This document shows, one piece after another, positions 52,601 to 62,211 of a stretch of DNA of 64,000 nt. The stretch comes from Actinomyces culturomici (lineage in GTDB: Bacteria; Actinomycetota; Actinomycetes; Actinomycetales; Actinomycetaceae), in assembly GCF_900499005.1 (NCBI RefSeq), contig NZ_LS991316.1, forward strand, positions 1,539,908 to 1,603,907. The letters are read 5' to 3'. The notes under the pieces were generated by a model. The model worked only from the letters and a program-made list of their open reading frames with translations, had not been told where the DNA came from and did not search any database. The position numbers were made by a program, and so were the translations under genes. The first letter of the stretch is position 1, and each line of letters begins with the position of its first letter.

Positions 52601-54442
52601 TCAGGCGCCGGTGACGTCGTCGGGGGTCGAGTCCGCGTAGCGAGCGAGCTCCTCCTCGACGATCGACTCGTCGAGCTTGACGAACACCGGGGTCGGCTTC
52701 GCAATCGGCGTGCCGACGCTGATCTCGTGGCGCTCCCAGGTCGGGGCGGTCGAGTAGTCGCCGGTGATGATCGGGTAGCCGGTGCGGCCGTCGAAGGCGG
52801 CGGGCAGGACCTCGGGGTCGAGTTCGTCGACCTCTTCGATGCGCGGCATCGGGGCGATCGCGCCCTCGCCGCCCATGACCCGGTCGACGTCGTTCGCGGC
52901 GTGCGGGAGGAACGGGGAGAGCATGAGGTTGAGGTCGGCGACGGCCTGGGCGAGCGTGTGGAGGACCGTCGCGAGGCGGGCCTGCTGCTCGGGGGCCTTG
53001 AGCTTGAAGGGCTCGGTGTCGGTGACGTACTTGTTCGCCTCGCCGACGAGGCGCATCGCTTCGGCGAGGGCGGCCTTCTGGCGGTGGTGTCCGATGAGGT
53101 CGCCGACGGTGTCGAAGCCCTTCGAGATCTCGTCGAGGAGCGCGCGGTCGATGTCCTCGAGCTCGCCCGGGGCGGGGATCTCGCCGAACTTCTTCGCGAT
53201 CATCGAGGCGGTGCGGTTGACGAGGTTGCCCCATCCGGCGACGAGCTCGCCGTTCGTCCGGCGGACGAACTCGGCCCAGGTGAAGTCCGAGTCGGAGGTC
53301 TCCGGGCCCGCGGCGGAGATGAAGTAGCGGAGCGCGTCGGCCTGGTAGCGGGCGAGGAAGTCGCGGACGTAGATGACGATGCCGTGCGAGGAGGAGAACT
53401 TCTTCCCCTCCATCGTGAGGAACTCGGAGGAGACGACTTCGGTCGGGAGGTTGAGGACGCCGAGGTCCCCGGGTTTACCGCCGTTCGCGCCCTGGCCGTT
53501 GTAGCCGAGGAGTTCGGCCGGCCAGATCTGCGAGTGGAAGACGATGTTGTCCTTGCCCATGAAGTAGTAGGAGAGCGACTCGGGGTCGTTCCACCACTGG
53601 CGCCACGCCTCGGGGTCGCCGGAGCGGCGGGCCCACTCGATGGAGGCGGAGAGGTAGCCGATGACGGCGTCGAACCACACGTAGAGGCGCTTGGTCGGCT
53701 GGTCCTCCCAGCCGGGCACCGGAATGCCCCAGTCGATGTCGCGGGTCATCGCGCGCGGGCGGATGTCTTCGAGGAAGTTCTTCGAGAACTTGATGACGTT
53801 GGGGCGCCACGTGCCGGAGGCCTCGCGATCGTCGAGCCACGCGGAGAGCGCCTCGGCGAGGGCGGGAAGGTCGAGGAACCAGTGGGTCGACTCGACGAAC
53901 TCGGGGGTCTCGCCGTTGATCCGCGAGTGCGGGTCGATGAGGTCGGTCGGGTCGAGCTGGTTACCGCAGGCGTCGCACTGGTCCCCGCGAGCGCCCTCCG
54001 TGCCGCAGATCGGGCAGGTGCCCTCGATGTAGCGGTCGGGCAGGGTGCGCCCGGTCGAGGGCGAGATCGCCGCGCGGGTCACCTGCTCGACCATGTAGCC
54101 GTTGTCGCGGACGGTCCGGAACATGTCCTGGACGACGCGGTAGTGGTTGCCGGCGGTCGTACGGGTGAAGAGGTCGTAGGAGAGGCCGAGGGCGACGAGG
54201 TCCTCGACGATGAGCCGGTTGTTCCGGTCGGCGAGCTCGCGGGCGGTGACGCCCTCCCCGTCGGCGGCGACGAGGATCGGGGTGCCGTGTTCGTCGGTGC
54301 CCGAGACCATGAGGACGTCGTGTCCGGCCATGCGCATGTAGCGCGAGAAGACGTCGGAGGGGACTCCGAATCCGGCGACGTGTCCGATGTGGCGGGGGCC
54401 GTTGGCGTAGGGCCAGGCGACGGCGGAGAGAATGCGACTCAT
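52601..54442 (-). CDS. metG: Methionyl-tRNA synthetase
   Basis: Class I synthetase charging tRNA-Met, 613 aa. The N-terminal [20 protein letters not shown] carries the HIGH motif. A zinc knuckle ([18 protein letters not shown]) at about residues 145-165 is in the connective domain. The KMSKS loop is [18 protein letters not shown] (about residue 347), the variant used by many actinobacteria. The anticodon-binding domain with [18 protein letters not shown] is complete. It has no C-terminal tRNA-binding EMAP domain, as is common for this subclass. ATG 54442. Confidence 0.98.
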   Translation of the reverse strand: MSRILSAVAWPYANGPRHIGHVAGFGVPSDVFSRYMRMAGHDVLMVSGTDEHGTPILVAADGEGVTARELADRNNRLIVEDLVALGLSYDLFTRTTAGNHYRVVQDMFRTVRDNGYMVEQVTRAAISPSTGRTLPDRYIEGTCPICGTEGARGDQCDACGNQLDPTDLIDPHSRINGETPEFVESTHWFLDLPALAEALSAWLDDREASGTWRPNVIKFSKNFLEDIRPRAMTRDIDWGIPVPGWEDQPTKRLYVWFDAVIGYLSASIEWARRSGDPEAWRQWWNDPESLSYYFMGKDNIVFHSQIWPAELLGYNGQGANGGKPGDLGVLNLPTEVVSSEFLTMEGKKFSSSHGIVIYVRDFLARYQADALRYFISAAGPETSDSDFTWAEFVRRTNGELVAGWGNLVNRTASMIAKKFGEIPAPGELEDIDRALLDEISKGFDTVGDLIGHHRQKAALAEAMRLVGEANKYVTDTEPFKLKAPEQQARLATVLHTLAQAVADLNLMLSPFLPHAANDVDRVMGGEGAIAPMPRIEEVDELDPEVLPAAFDGRTGYPIITGDYSTAPTWERHEISVGTPIAKPTPVFVKLDESIVEEELARYADSTPDDVTGA

Positions 54443-54489
54443 GGTTCCCCAGCCTAGTCGTCGGGCGCCTCCCGCGTCGAAGCGCCCTC

Positions 54490-54548
54490 ACCGAGAGCAT
54501 TACCTTTCTTCGTCGAAAGCATTACCTTCGTCCGTCGAGGGGATCTCC
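54490..54548 (-). repeat. Intact two-unit copy of the GAGATCCCCTCGACG / AAGGTAATG repeat
   Basis: Read on the minus strand: GGAGATCCCCTCGACGGACG then AAGGTAATG, then CTTTCGACGAAGAAAGGTAA and TGCTCTCGGTG. It is the unbroken counterpart of the element split by the IS30 insertion at 6237. It lies 48 bases upstream of metG. Confidence 0.8.
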
Positions 54549-54570
54549 TCCTCCGCACGTCCAGCGCCCA

Positions 54571-54588
54571 GCCCCGCCCTCGTCGATC
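54571..54588 (-). repeat. ATCGACGAGGGCGGGGC repeat core
   Basis: Reverse complement of GATCGACGAGGGCGGGGC, identical to the copies in pcrA and in the acetyltransferase gene. Intergenic, 44 bases before the nicotinamidase start. Confidence 0.75.
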
Positions 54589-54631
54589 GACTAGCGTGAG
54601 AACGTCGGATCCCCGAACGATCGGAGCAGCC

Positions 54632-55198
54632 ATGACCCGCGCACTCGTCGTCGTCGACGTCCAGCCCACCTTCTGCGAGGGCGGCGCCCTCCCCGTCGAG
54701 GGCGGGAACGCCTGCGCCGAGCGCATCGCCGCCTTCATCGCCGAACATCGGGGCGACTACGCGCTCATCGCGACGACGCAGGACTGGCACATCGACCCGG
54801 GCGCGCACTTCTCCGACACGCCGGACTACGTCGACACGTGGCCGCCGCACGGAGTCGCGGGCACGCCCGAGGCCGACCTCCACCCCGCGCTCGCCGGCGT
54901 TCGCGCCGACGTCGCGGTGAAGAAGGGCCAGTACGCCGCCGCCTATTCGGGTTTCGAGGGCGAGGCCGAGGACGGACGAACGCTGAAGGAGCATCTCGAG
55001 GAGGCGGGCGTCGACCGGGTCGACGTCGTCGGACTCGCCCAGTCGCACTGCGTGTGCGAGACGGCGCTCGACGCGAAGGCGGCGGGCTTCGAGGTCCGCG
55101 TGCTCTCCGATCTCACTGAGCCGGTCTCCGCTGAGACCGGCGCCGCGGCGTCGAGGCGCCTCGCGGAGGCGGGCGTCCCGGAGGTCCCCTCGCACTGA
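54632..55198 (+). CDS. pncA: Nicotinamidase (isochorismatase family)
   Basis: Deamidates nicotinamide to nicotinate in NAD salvage; also the activator of pyrazinamide in other actinobacteria. It has 188 aa. The catalytic residues are Asp9 (RALVVVDVQPTFCEGG), Lys98 (VKKGQYAAAYSGFEG) and Cys140 (VGLAQSHCVCETALDAKAAG). The metal ligands are in TQDWHIDPGAHF. The AYSGFEG segment is specific to nicotinamidases rather than other isochorismatases. The ATG at 54632 follows GGAGC. Cytoplasmic, monocistronic. Confidence 0.92.
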   Translation: MTRALVVVDVQPTFCEGGALPVEGGNACAERIAAFIAEHRGDYALIATTQDWHIDPGAHFSDTPDYVDTWPPHGVAGTPEADLHPALAGVRADVAVKKGQYAAAYSGFEGEAEDGRTLKEHLEEAGVDRVDVVGLAQSHCVCETALDAKAAGFEVRVLSDLTEPVSAETGAAASRRLAEAGVPEVPSH

Positions 55199-55291
55199 GG
55201 CGGTCGGCTTCCCGCTGAACTTCAGCGGCGCGGAGCGCAGCGCCGAGGCGCGAACCCCGGTGCCCGCCACCGCCGGGCCCCGCACGCAATT

Positions 55292-55333
55292 GGGGCGGGG
55301 GATCGAGTGCTGTCCTTCTCGATCCCCCGCCCC
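55292..55333. terminator. Hairpin between pncA and the GH3 gene
   Basis: GGGGCGGGGGATCGAG (55292-55307) pairs perfectly with CTCGATCCCCCGCCCC (55318-55333) across a ten-base loop, between convergent genes. Confidence 0.7.
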
Positions 55334-55351
55334 GGCTCTATGCCCACCCGG

Positions 55352-58300
55352 TCACGCGGCGGGCGCCGCCTGCGCCTTGAGCGCCTTCCGCTCGGCGCGC
55401 TCGGCTGTGTACTTCTTGTGGTTGCGCCACGTCGTCCATCCGAGGAGGACGAGGACGAGGCCGCCGACCCCGTTGACGCCCGCCGCGATGCGGCTCGTCA
55501 TCTGCCAGCCGGGCTTGTAGATCGAGCCGGGCATCGACCCGTTCATCACGTGCGAGTTGGCGATCGTGTAGAGCAGGTGGTGCATGGCGATGCGACCGTA
55601 GTGGTAGTCGACGGCGTTGTTCTCATCGAAGGCCCACATCGAGGACTGGTCGTTGTACGTGAGCTTCGAGTCGCCGCCGGCGGCGATCATCTGGGCGGCG
55701 TCCATGAACTGCCCGGTGTTCGCGTTGTCGGTGAGGATCCATCCGTTGAAGCCCCACTCCTCGCGGACGACGTTCGTGAGGAGCGCGTAGGAGCCGCCCG
55801 TCCAGGTGGCGCCGATGCGGTTGAAGCCGGTCATGACGCCCTGGGCGACGGGGTACGAGGTCGTGGAGCGCGAGCAGGTCGAGCCGTCGCAGGAGGTGTA
55901 GGCGAGGTCGACGGTGCCGGCCTTCATCACCATTTCGAAGGGCTTGAGGTAGATCTCGCGGATCGACTGCTCGTTCGCCCACGTGGCGATGGAGTACTGG
56001 CCGACACGGTCGCCGCGGTGGTTCTCCTGGTCGTTGAGGGCGAAGTGCTTGATCGTGGCGAACATCCCCTTGGATGCGGCGCCTGTGACCTCGGCAGCGG
56101 CGACGACGCCGGAGAGGTAGCCGTCCTCGGAGAAGTATTCGCCGTTGCGGCCGGAGTAGGCGGAGCGGTGGATGTTCATCGAGGGGGCGTACCAGCCGTT
56201 GGCGCCGCCGATGAGTGACTCGTTGCCGATCATCTCGCCGTAGGCGGAGGCGATGTCCTGATTCCAGGTCTGGGCGACGACGACCGGGGTCGGGAACATG
56301 CGCCCGCCGATTCCGCGTGAGCCGCCGTAGATGAGGCCCGCGGCCGTGTCGGCGTCGACGGAGAAGGGCTTGCCGATGGATTCGAGGTACTCGGTGCCGT
56401 AGCCGCCGCGGGCGATGGAGACGTCGTAGTCGGCGGGGGTGAGCTCGTCGAGGAGGTCGTCCCACTTGGGGTCGTCGAAGGCGGCGCAGCGCAGGTCGGC
56501 GAGCGTCAGCCCGTTGTCGGCGCCGTAGACGGGCGCGTCGGTGATCGTCGCGGGGTCGACGGGGTTCCCGGAGTCGGTGGAGTCGAGCTTCGCGAGGAGC
56601 TGCTCGTCCGCGGTCTTCGTGTAGAGGTACGAGGCCGGGGCGCCTTCGGCGTCGGTTCCGTTGATCTCGTTGCCCCAGGTAGAGATCTGGTCGGAAGGCG
56701 TTCCGTCGTGCGTCGGGAAGGTTCCGGTCCAGTCGGAGCGGGTGAGGTAGGCGAGGTCGCCGGCGGCGTCGTCGAAGCGGTTCGTGACGGCGACGCCGGT
56801 CGCCGAGTCGGTCGCGTAGGTGGTCGTGTCGACCTCGGCGTTGCCCGGGGTCCACGTCGCGACGAGCGCGGCGTCGCCCTCGTCGGTCATGCCGTCGGCG
56901 ACGGTCTTGCCCTTGGCGGCGAGGATGTTGTTGGTCGCGGCGTGGGCGTCGCGGCCGGCGGTGACGTAGTAGTCGCCGGCGTCGAGGATGTAGGTTTTCG
57001 CGCCCTTGGCGTCGTAGGACTTCAGCTGGTCCTTGTTGAAGACGACCTCGACGGTCTGGGAGGCGCCGGGCTCGAGCTCGTCGGTCTTCGCGTAGCCGAC
57101 GAGGGCGACCGCGGGCTTCTCGACGCCGTTCGCCTTGTCGTAGTCGGTGTAGGGGCTCTGCGCGTAGAGCTCGACGACGTCCTTGCCGGCGCGGTCGCCG
57201 GTGTTGGTGACGGTGAGGGTCGCGGTCGCGACGTCGCCGTCCCAGGAGAGGGCGTAATCGGACCAGTCGAAGGTCGTGTAGGAGAGTCCGGAGCCGAAGG
57301 GGTGGACGACCTCGTCGGCGTAGGAGAAGTCGCCGGCGTTGCCCTGGCCGAGGACGGTGTCCTCGTAGCGGGTCTCGTAGTACTTGTACCCGACGTAGAT
57401 GCCCTCTTCGTAGGAGACGTAGTTGTACTTCGTGAGCTTCCCGTTGGCGTCGACGTACTGGTAGTCGCCGAAGTTCTGGGCGGCGGGCGAGGCGGCGACG
57501 TCGGCGGCCCAGGTGTCGACGGTGCGGGCGGAGGGGTTGATCTCGCCGGTGAAGATCTTCGCGAAGGAGTTGATGCCGGTCGTCCCGGCGGAGGGCATGG
57601 TGAGGACGGAGGTGATGGACGGGTAGTCCTTCACCCAGTCGAGTTCGAGGGCGGAGGCGGTGTTGACGACGAGGACGACCTGGTCGTAGGCGTCGTTGAG
57701 GTACTGGAGGATCTCGCGCTCGGTCGAGTCGGGCTCGAGGTAGGAGCGGGCCTTGTCCTCGGCGCTCGTCGCGTGGTTGTACATGGAGCGGGGCATGTCG
57801 CGGCCTTCGCCGGCGACGCGCTTGAGGACGAAGACGGGGACGGTGTCCTTCGCGGAGTCGAGGGCGCCGGAGCTCTTCAGCGCGTCGAGGGGGCACTCGT
57901 TGATGGAGAAGTCCTCGTCGTCGCCGAAGGAGACGGATCCGGGGCCGAGGTTATAGTCGGCGCAGGCGCCCTTGAGGTAGACGTCCTCGAGGGTCGTGTT
58001 GACCTTGAGGCCGGCGTTCTCGAAGGCGGCGTTGAGCCCGTCGTAGGTTCCGGAGGCGCCGGTGACCATGGAGACCATGGACTGGGAGGCGCCGAGGACC
58101 TTGGACGCCTCGGAGAAGAAGGAGAAGGTCGTCCCCTTGTCGAAGGGCATCGCGCCGTCGTCGTTCTTCAGGAGGACGTACCCTTCGGCGCCGATCTGCT
58201 CGTCGAGGGCGTCCTCGGCCGCCTTGATGGAGTCCTTGTCGTAGTCGGCCGTGTTGTACTCGAGGTCGAGCCCGTCGGCGTTCGCCTTCGAGTTGTCCCA

Positions 58301-58468
58301 GGACTGGTGGTAGCCGAGCACGGAGTTCGCCATGCGCCCGAATCCGGGGAGCATCGCGTTCGCGACCCACATGAGGGCGAGGATGAGGACGGCGACGAGG
58401 GCTTTAAGCAGTCCTCGGATGATTCTGAATACGGTTCTTCCGATGCGGCGCTTCGGCGTCGAAGGCAT
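55352..58468 (-). CDS. Membrane-anchored glycoside hydrolase family 3 enzyme, permuted domain order
   Basis: Large 1,038-aa beta-glycosidase-type enzyme. An N-terminal membrane helix (residues 12-40, LLKALVAVLILALMWVANAM) anchors it outside the cell, and a second helix occurs near the C-terminus (VNGVGGLVLVLLGWTTW). The domain order is reversed from the usual GH3 layout. The alpha/beta sandwich (GAEGYVLLKNDDGAMPFDKG, then VHPFGSGLSYTTF) and fibronectin-like domain come first, and the (beta/alpha)8 catalytic barrel last. The nucleophile Asp lies in REEWGFNGWILTDNANTG near residue 915. KHFALNDQENHRGDRV is the conserved His region. Substrate linkage unknown. ATG 58468 follows GGAGG. Confidence 0.92.
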   Translation of the reverse strand: MPSTPKRRIGRTVFRIIRGLLKALVAVLILALMWVANAMLPGFGRMANSVLGYHQSWDNSKANADGLDLEYNTADYDKDSIKAAEDALDEQIGAEGYVLLKNDDGAMPFDKGTTFSFFSEASKVLGASQSMVSMVTGASGTYDGLNAAFENAGLKVNTTLEDVYLKGACADYNLGPGSVSFGDDEDFSINECPLDALKSSGALDSAKDTVPVFVLKRVAGEGRDMPRSMYNHATSAEDKARSYLEPDSTEREILQYLNDAYDQVVLVVNTASALELDWVKDYPSITSVLTMPSAGTTGINSFAKIFTGEINPSARTVDTWAADVAASPAAQNFGDYQYVDANGKLTKYNYVSYEEGIYVGYKYYETRYEDTVLGQGNAGDFSYADEVVHPFGSGLSYTTFDWSDYALSWDGDVATATLTVTNTGDRAGKDVVELYAQSPYTDYDKANGVEKPAVALVGYAKTDELEPGASQTVEVVFNKDQLKSYDAKGAKTYILDAGDYYVTAGRDAHAATNNILAAKGKTVADGMTDEGDAALVATWTPGNAEVDTTTYATDSATGVAVTNRFDDAAGDLAYLTRSDWTGTFPTHDGTPSDQISTWGNEINGTDAEGAPASYLYTKTADEQLLAKLDSTDSGNPVDPATITDAPVYGADNGLTLADLRCAAFDDPKWDDLLDELTPADYDVSIARGGYGTEYLESIGKPFSVDADTAAGLIYGGSRGIGGRMFPTPVVVAQTWNQDIASAYGEMIGNESLIGGANGWYAPSMNIHRSAYSGRNGEYFSEDGYLSGVVAAAEVTGAASKGMFATIKHFALNDQENHRGDRVGQYSIATWANEQSIREIYLKPFEMVMKAGTVDLAYTSCDGSTCSRSTTSYPVAQGVMTGFNRIGATWTGGSYALLTNVVREEWGFNGWILTDNANTGQFMDAAQMIAAGGDSKLTYNDQSSMWAFDENNAVDYHYGRIAMHHLLYTIANSHVMNGSMPGSIYKPGWQMTSRIAAGVNGVGGLVLVLLGWTTWRNHKKYTAERAERKALKAQAAPAA

Positions 58469-58545
58469 GAGTCGATCCTCCATTGGATTGATGGGCCGGG
58501 ACCGGATCCGCCTTCGAATCCGTCCTCTTATGCGGCATTCAACCC

Positions 58546-58561
58546 CTCGGAACCGTTTGCG
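58546..58561. promoter_or_regulatory. Candidate LacI-type operator upstream of the GH3 gene
   Basis: CGGAACCGTTTGCG (58548-58561) resembles half-symmetric LacI-family sites (GAAnCGnTTnC). Upstream, two CGACAGGTT units on the minus strand lie 21 bases apart. No LacI gene is in the window. Tentative. Confidence 0.3.
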
Positions 58562-58617
58562 CGCGAGGAATCCTGCACAACCTGTCGATTTCGATGGATA
58601 ACCTGTCGCTCGGCGTC

Positions 58618-58635
58618 GATCGACGAGGGCGGGGC
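58618..58635 (+). repeat. ATCGACGAGGGCGGGGC repeat core
   Basis: GATCGACGAGGGCGGGGC, intergenic, between the rsmI stop and the GH3 start. One of five (near-)identical copies in the window. Confidence 0.75.
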
Positions 58636-58702
58636 CGGGCGCTCACCGGGTCGGCGCGCGCACGCGCCCACGTGCCGGGAGCGACCGAGGGGCCCGCGCG
58701 AC

Positions 58703-59617
58703 TCAGTGCTTCTTCTTCCGCTTCTTCTTGTCCTCGGCCTCGTCCTCGGCGGCGTCGCGGGCCTCGTCGCGGCGCCGGAGCGCGGCCTTGTAGAGATCGT
58801 TCTTCCGCAGTCCGGTCGCCTCGGCGACCTCGGCGGCGGCCTCCTTGAGACGCATGCCCTCGGCCGCGAGCGCGAGGACGGTCTCAACATGGTCGTCGGC
58901 GTTGCCCTGACCGCGGTAGCCGGCGACGACGATGGTGATCTCCCCGAGGACCTCGCCGACGGTCCGGGCGATGAGCTCGTTGAGGCCGCCGCGCAGGATC
59001 TCCTCGTGGACCTTCGTGAGCTCGCGGCAGACGACGGCGCGGCGCGATCCTCCGAATGCCTCGGCCATGCGGACGAGCGTGTCGTTGAGGCGCTTGGCGG
59101 ACTCGAAGAAGATCAGGGTGTGCGGGTCGGAGGCGAGAGCTCCGAGGTAGGCGCGCGCCTCGCCGTCCTTGCGCGGGAGGAAGCCCTCGAAGGAGAAGCG
59201 GTCGGAGGGCAGGCCGGAGACGGCGAGCGCGGTGACGGGCGCGGAGGGGCCGGGCAGCGCGGAGACCTCCACCCCCCTCTCGACGGCGGCGCGGACGACT
59301 CGGAAGCCGGGGTCGGAGACGGTCGGCATGCCGGCGTCGGAGACGAGAAGGACGCGCGCGCCGCCCTCGGCGAGGGAGACGACCTGCTCGGCGCGATCAG
59401 CTTCGTTGTGGTCGTGGAGGCTCATGAGCTTGCCGTTGATCCGGACGTCGAGGCGCCCGGCGAGCGCGAGGAGTCGGCGCGTGTCCTCGGCGGCGACGAC
59501 CTCGGCCTCGCCGAGGGCCCGGATGAAACGCGGCGACGCATCGCCGATCTCGCCGATCGGGGTCGCCGCGAGAAGGATCGAACCGGGACGCTGGACGGGG
59601 ATGTCGTCGTTCACCAC
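58703..59617 (-). CDS. rsmI: 16S rRNA (cytidine1402-2'-O)-methyltransferase
   Basis: SAM-dependent enzyme that methylates C1402 in the ribosomal P site, 304 aa. GSILLAATPIGEIGDASPRF opens the tetrapyrrole-methylase fold. Conserved segments follow: AEDTRRLLALAGRLDV, VLLVSDAGMPTVSDPGFRVV, ALPGPSAPVTALAVSGLPSD and GFLPRK. It ends in a poly-Lys tail (KKKRKKKH). It starts at GTG 59617 or 59614. It begins 12 bases after the metal-transport permease stop and may share that transcript. metG, its frequent neighbour, lies beyond the GH3 and pncA genes. Confidence 0.96.
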   Translation of the reverse strand: MVNDDIPVQRPGSILLAATPIGEIGDASPRFIRALGEAEVVAAEDTRRLLALAGRLDVRINGKLMSLHDHNEADRAEQVVSLAEGGARVLLVSDAGMPTVSDPGFRVVRAAVERGVEVSALPGPSAPVTALAVSGLPSDRFSFEGFLPRKDGEARAYLGALASDPHTLIFFESAKRLNDTLVRMAEAFGGSRRAVVCRELTKVHEEILRGGLNELIARTVGEVLGEITIVVAGYRGQGNADDHVETVLALAAEGMRLKEAAAEVAEATGLRKNDLYKAALRRRDEARDAAEDEAEDKKKRKKKH

Positions 59618-59629
59618 GCGTTCATCGTC

Positions 59630-60574
59630 TCATTGACCGCCCGCCCGCGTCACCTCCGTCCTCCCGCGGACGCCGACCCGTTCGTTCGCCTTCGTGCGCT
59701 CGTGCGGCATCGGCGCGCGGGCGATCGACGAGGTCGGGGCCGCACGCCCGATCCGCCGGGGAAGGAGGCGGCAGCCCGCGTAGAAGAGTCCCGAGGCGAT
59801 GCCGATCGTCCCGCCGACGGAGAGGTCGAGGGCGAGTGCGACGGAGAGCCCCGCGAAGCCGATGAGCACGGCGGCGATCGGCGCCGCGAGGAGGAAGACG
59901 CGGAGGGAGCGCATGCGCGGCGCGAGCCCTGCGGCGGGCGCGGCGAGCAGGGCGATCGAGAGGACCGTTCCGACGGCGGGGATCGAGAGGACGACGGCCG
60001 CGACGACGAGGGCGATGAGCATCCCCTCCGTGCGTCTCGCGTTCCCGCCCGCGGCCGCAAAGTCGACCGGGTCGAAGGCGCGGTGGAGGACCGCCCTCCC
60101 CCTCGCGACGAGGACGAGGCCGAGCGCGAGGCACCCGGCGCCCGCGAGCGCGACATCGACCGCGTCGACGGTGAGGAGCGAGCCGGTGAGGAATCCCTCG
60201 ATGCGGATGGGCAGGGGCGCGCACCACTTCGCGAGGACATACCCGAGCGCGAAGCCGGATGAGAGGACGATGCCGGCGGCCGCCTGGCTGGAGATGCCGG
60301 GGAGTCGTTCGAGGCCGCGCATGAGCGCGCCGAGCGGAAGGCACAGGAGGAGGGCTCCGGAAAGGAGCGCGACCGATAGTGCGGCGTGCCCGGCGCCGAG
60401 GCCGGCCGCGACGACAACGCCGAGGACGGCTCCCGGGAAGGTGCCGTGCGTGACGGACTCGGCGAAGAAGATCTTCTCGTCGAGGAGTGCGAGCGCGCCC
60501 ACGCCGCCGCAGAGCAGGGAGACGAGCAGGAGCTCGAGGACGGGGAGGGCGAGGATCTCGGTCATACCGATCAT
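59630..60574 (-). CDS. Metal ABC transporter permease (second)
   Basis: Inner-membrane permease of 314 aa, ABC-3 family (MntC/ZnuB-like), part of the Mn/Zn-type uptake system with the three genes upstream. Helices include LLLVSLLCGGVGALALLDEK, then FAESVTHGTFPGAVLGVVVA and VLSIPAVGTVLSIALLAAPA with the conserved Gly-rich ending. The ATG at 60574 overlaps the stop of the first permease gene (ATGA); a second ATG three codons later is an alternative. The C-terminal 40 residues are basic and probably cytoplasmic. Confidence 0.9.
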   Translation of the reverse strand: MIGMTEILALPVLELLLVSLLCGGVGALALLDEKIFFAESVTHGTFPGAVLGVVVAAGLGAGHAALSVALLSGALLLCLPLGALMRGLERLPGISSQAAAGIVLSSGFALGYVLAKWCAPLPIRIEGFLTGSLLTVDAVDVALAGAGCLALGLVLVARGRAVLHRAFDPVDFAAAGGNARRTEGMLIALVVAAVVLSIPAVGTVLSIALLAAPAAGLAPRMRSLRVFLLAAPIAAVLIGFAGLSVALALDLSVGGTIGIASGLFYAGCRLLPRRIGRAAPTSSIARAPMPHERTKANERVGVRGRTEVTRAGGQ

Positions 60575-61476
60575 CGAGCCTCCCCGGCGGTCGAGCGGAG
60601 CCTCGAGACGGCGACGGCCCCGAGCAGCAGGACGAGGAGGGCGAGGACGACGACGCCCTGGGGGGAGAGCGGGCGCGGAGCGTCGACGAGGACGAGGCCG
60701 AGGCCCGCGATCCCGCCGACCACTCCGACTCCCGCCGCTGCGAGGGCCAGTGACATCGGCGCGGGCGCGAGGAGGCGGGCGGCCGCGCCGGGGATGACGA
60801 GGTAGGCGATGCCGAGGAGGACGCCGAGCGCCGCGGAGGCGGCGACGACGAGGCCGGCGATCGCGACGTTGAGGGTCGCGTCGACCACGACGAGGCGGAT
60901 GCCGATGACCCTCGCCCCCTCCCTGTCGAAGGCGACCGCGATCTGCTCCTTCCATGTCGCGCCGACGAGGAGGAGGACGAGCGCTGCGGCGATGAGGGTC
61001 CGGAGGAGGTCCGCGTCGGTCGACTCGAGGAGTCTGCCGAACATGAGGGCCTCGAGTTGCCCGGACATGTCGCCTTTGCGCAGGGAGATCGTGAGTCCGG
61101 CGGCGAAGAAGCTCGCGAGGAGCACCGCGGTCGCCCCCTCGTTTCCGCCGGGACGGCGCGATGCCGCCGTGAGGACCGCTGCGACGATCCCGCCGACGAG
61201 TGCGGCGCCGAGGAAGACGCCGTCGATACCGCCGAGCGCGAATCCGATGACGAGGCCGGGGAAGACCGCGTGAACGGTCGCCTCCGCGTTGAATTCCGCG
61301 CGCCGCAGATTGACGAGGGCGCCGAGAGGGCCCGCGGCGATCCCGAGGGCGAGGAGCAGGAGCAGCGGCCGGAAGAGAAAGGGCTCGCTCGCGAAGACCC
61401 CGAGGCCGGGCACGTCCATGAGGACCGTGCGCAGCTCCTCCACGCACGAGGCGAAGCCGTCGACGAGCGCGCTCAT
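60571..61476 (-). CDS. Metal ABC transporter permease (first)
   Basis: ABC-3 family permease of 301 aa, partner of the 314-aa permease. The heterodimer would form the membrane channel. Typical segments are RRAEFNAEATVHAVFPGLVI, then ASFFAAGLTISLRKGDM and LLGIAYLVIPGAAARLLAPA, with the helix plan (about eight helices) of Zn/Mn permeases. The ATG at 61476 overlaps the ATPase stop, so the operon is fully coupled. The specific metal (Mn, Zn or Fe) is not fixed by sequence. Confidence 0.9.
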   Translation of the reverse strand: MSALVDGFASCVEELRTVLMDVPGLGVFASEPFLFRPLLLLLALGIAAGPLGALVNLRRAEFNAEATVHAVFPGLVIGFALGGIDGVFLGAALVGGIVAAVLTAASRRPGGNEGATAVLLASFFAAGLTISLRKGDMSGQLEALMFGRLLESTDADLLRTLIAAALVLLLVGATWKEQIAVAFDREGARVIGIRLVVVDATLNVAIAGLVVAASAALGVLLGIAYLVIPGAAARLLAPAPMSLALAAAGVGVVGGIAGLGLVLVDAPRPLSPQGVVVLALLVLLLGAVAVSRLRSTAGEAR

Positions 61477-62201
61477 GCGGACTCCCCTATCCGAGCGTCG
61501 GCCCCGGCCTCGTACCCGAAGGCGAGCGCGAGGTGGGCGGGAGCGAGCGCGTCGTCGACCGTCCCGAACGCCACCTGGACGCCGGAGAGGACCATCGCGA
61601 GATCGCAGGCCTCGCGCGCGAGCACGAGATCGTGCGTGGAGACGACGATCGACGTGCCGAGGCGCGCCGCCCCGCGGAGGATGTCGAGCAGGGCGTCGCG
61701 GTTCGGCTGATCGAGGCCGTTGAAGGGCTCGTCGAGGAGGAGGAGCCCCGGGTCGGCGACGAGCGCCCGAGCGAGGAGGATCCTCTGCTTCTGACCGCCG
61801 GACAGCTCGCCGAATCTCGTGCGCGACCGCTCGAGGAGGCCGACGCGGGCGATCGCGTCGGCGATCCTCCGGCGATGCGCGGGGTTCGGGCGCCTTCCCC
61901 AGCCGATGCGCCGGTAGAGCCCCATCTCGACGACCTGCTCGGCGGTGATGGGGAACTCGGGATCGAGGTCGGCCGATTGGGGCACGTAGCCGATCGTCTC
62001 GGGGATTCCGCGGATCTCGCCGCCCAGGACGTCGACGGCGCCCGCCAGGGCCTTGAGCAGGGTCGTCTTCCCCGAGCCGTTCGGGCCGACGAGCGCGAGG
62101 GCGCTCCCGGGCGGGACCTTGCCGTTGACGCCGGAGAGGACGGGGACTCCGTCGTAGCCGACGGAGACGTCGAGAAACTCGAGCGGGAGCGCCGGGGTCA
62201 T
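61473..62201 (-). CDS. Metal ABC transporter ATPase
   Basis: ATPase subunit of 242 aa. Walker A is ALVGPNGSGKTTLLKALAGA, the signature is ELSGGQKQRILLARALVADP, and Walker B is LLLLDEPFNGLDQPNRDAL, followed by the switch His in IVVSTHDLVLAREACD. All residues needed for ATP hydrolysis are present. The ATG at 62201 follows TAGGAGG, ten bases after the binding-protein stop. Drives uptake through the two permeases downstream. Confidence 0.95.
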   Translation of the reverse strand: MTPALPLEFLDVSVGYDGVPVLSGVNGKVPPGSALALVGPNGSGKTTLLKALAGAVDVLGGEIRGIPETIGYVPQSADLDPEFPITAEQVVEMGLYRRIGWGRRPNPAHRRRIADAIARVGLLERSRTRFGELSGGQKQRILLARALVADPGLLLLDEPFNGLDQPNRDALLDILRGAARLGTSIVVSTHDLVLAREACDLAMVLSGVQVAFGTVDDALAPAHLALAFGYEAGADARIGESA

Positions 62202-62211
62202 TCGGGGCCTC

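Noticed and set aside
56708..60262. 1,184-residue plus-strand frame opposite the GH3, rsmI and permease genes
   Set aside because: Gly/Asp/Val/Glu-rich shadow of three well-supported minus-strand genes.
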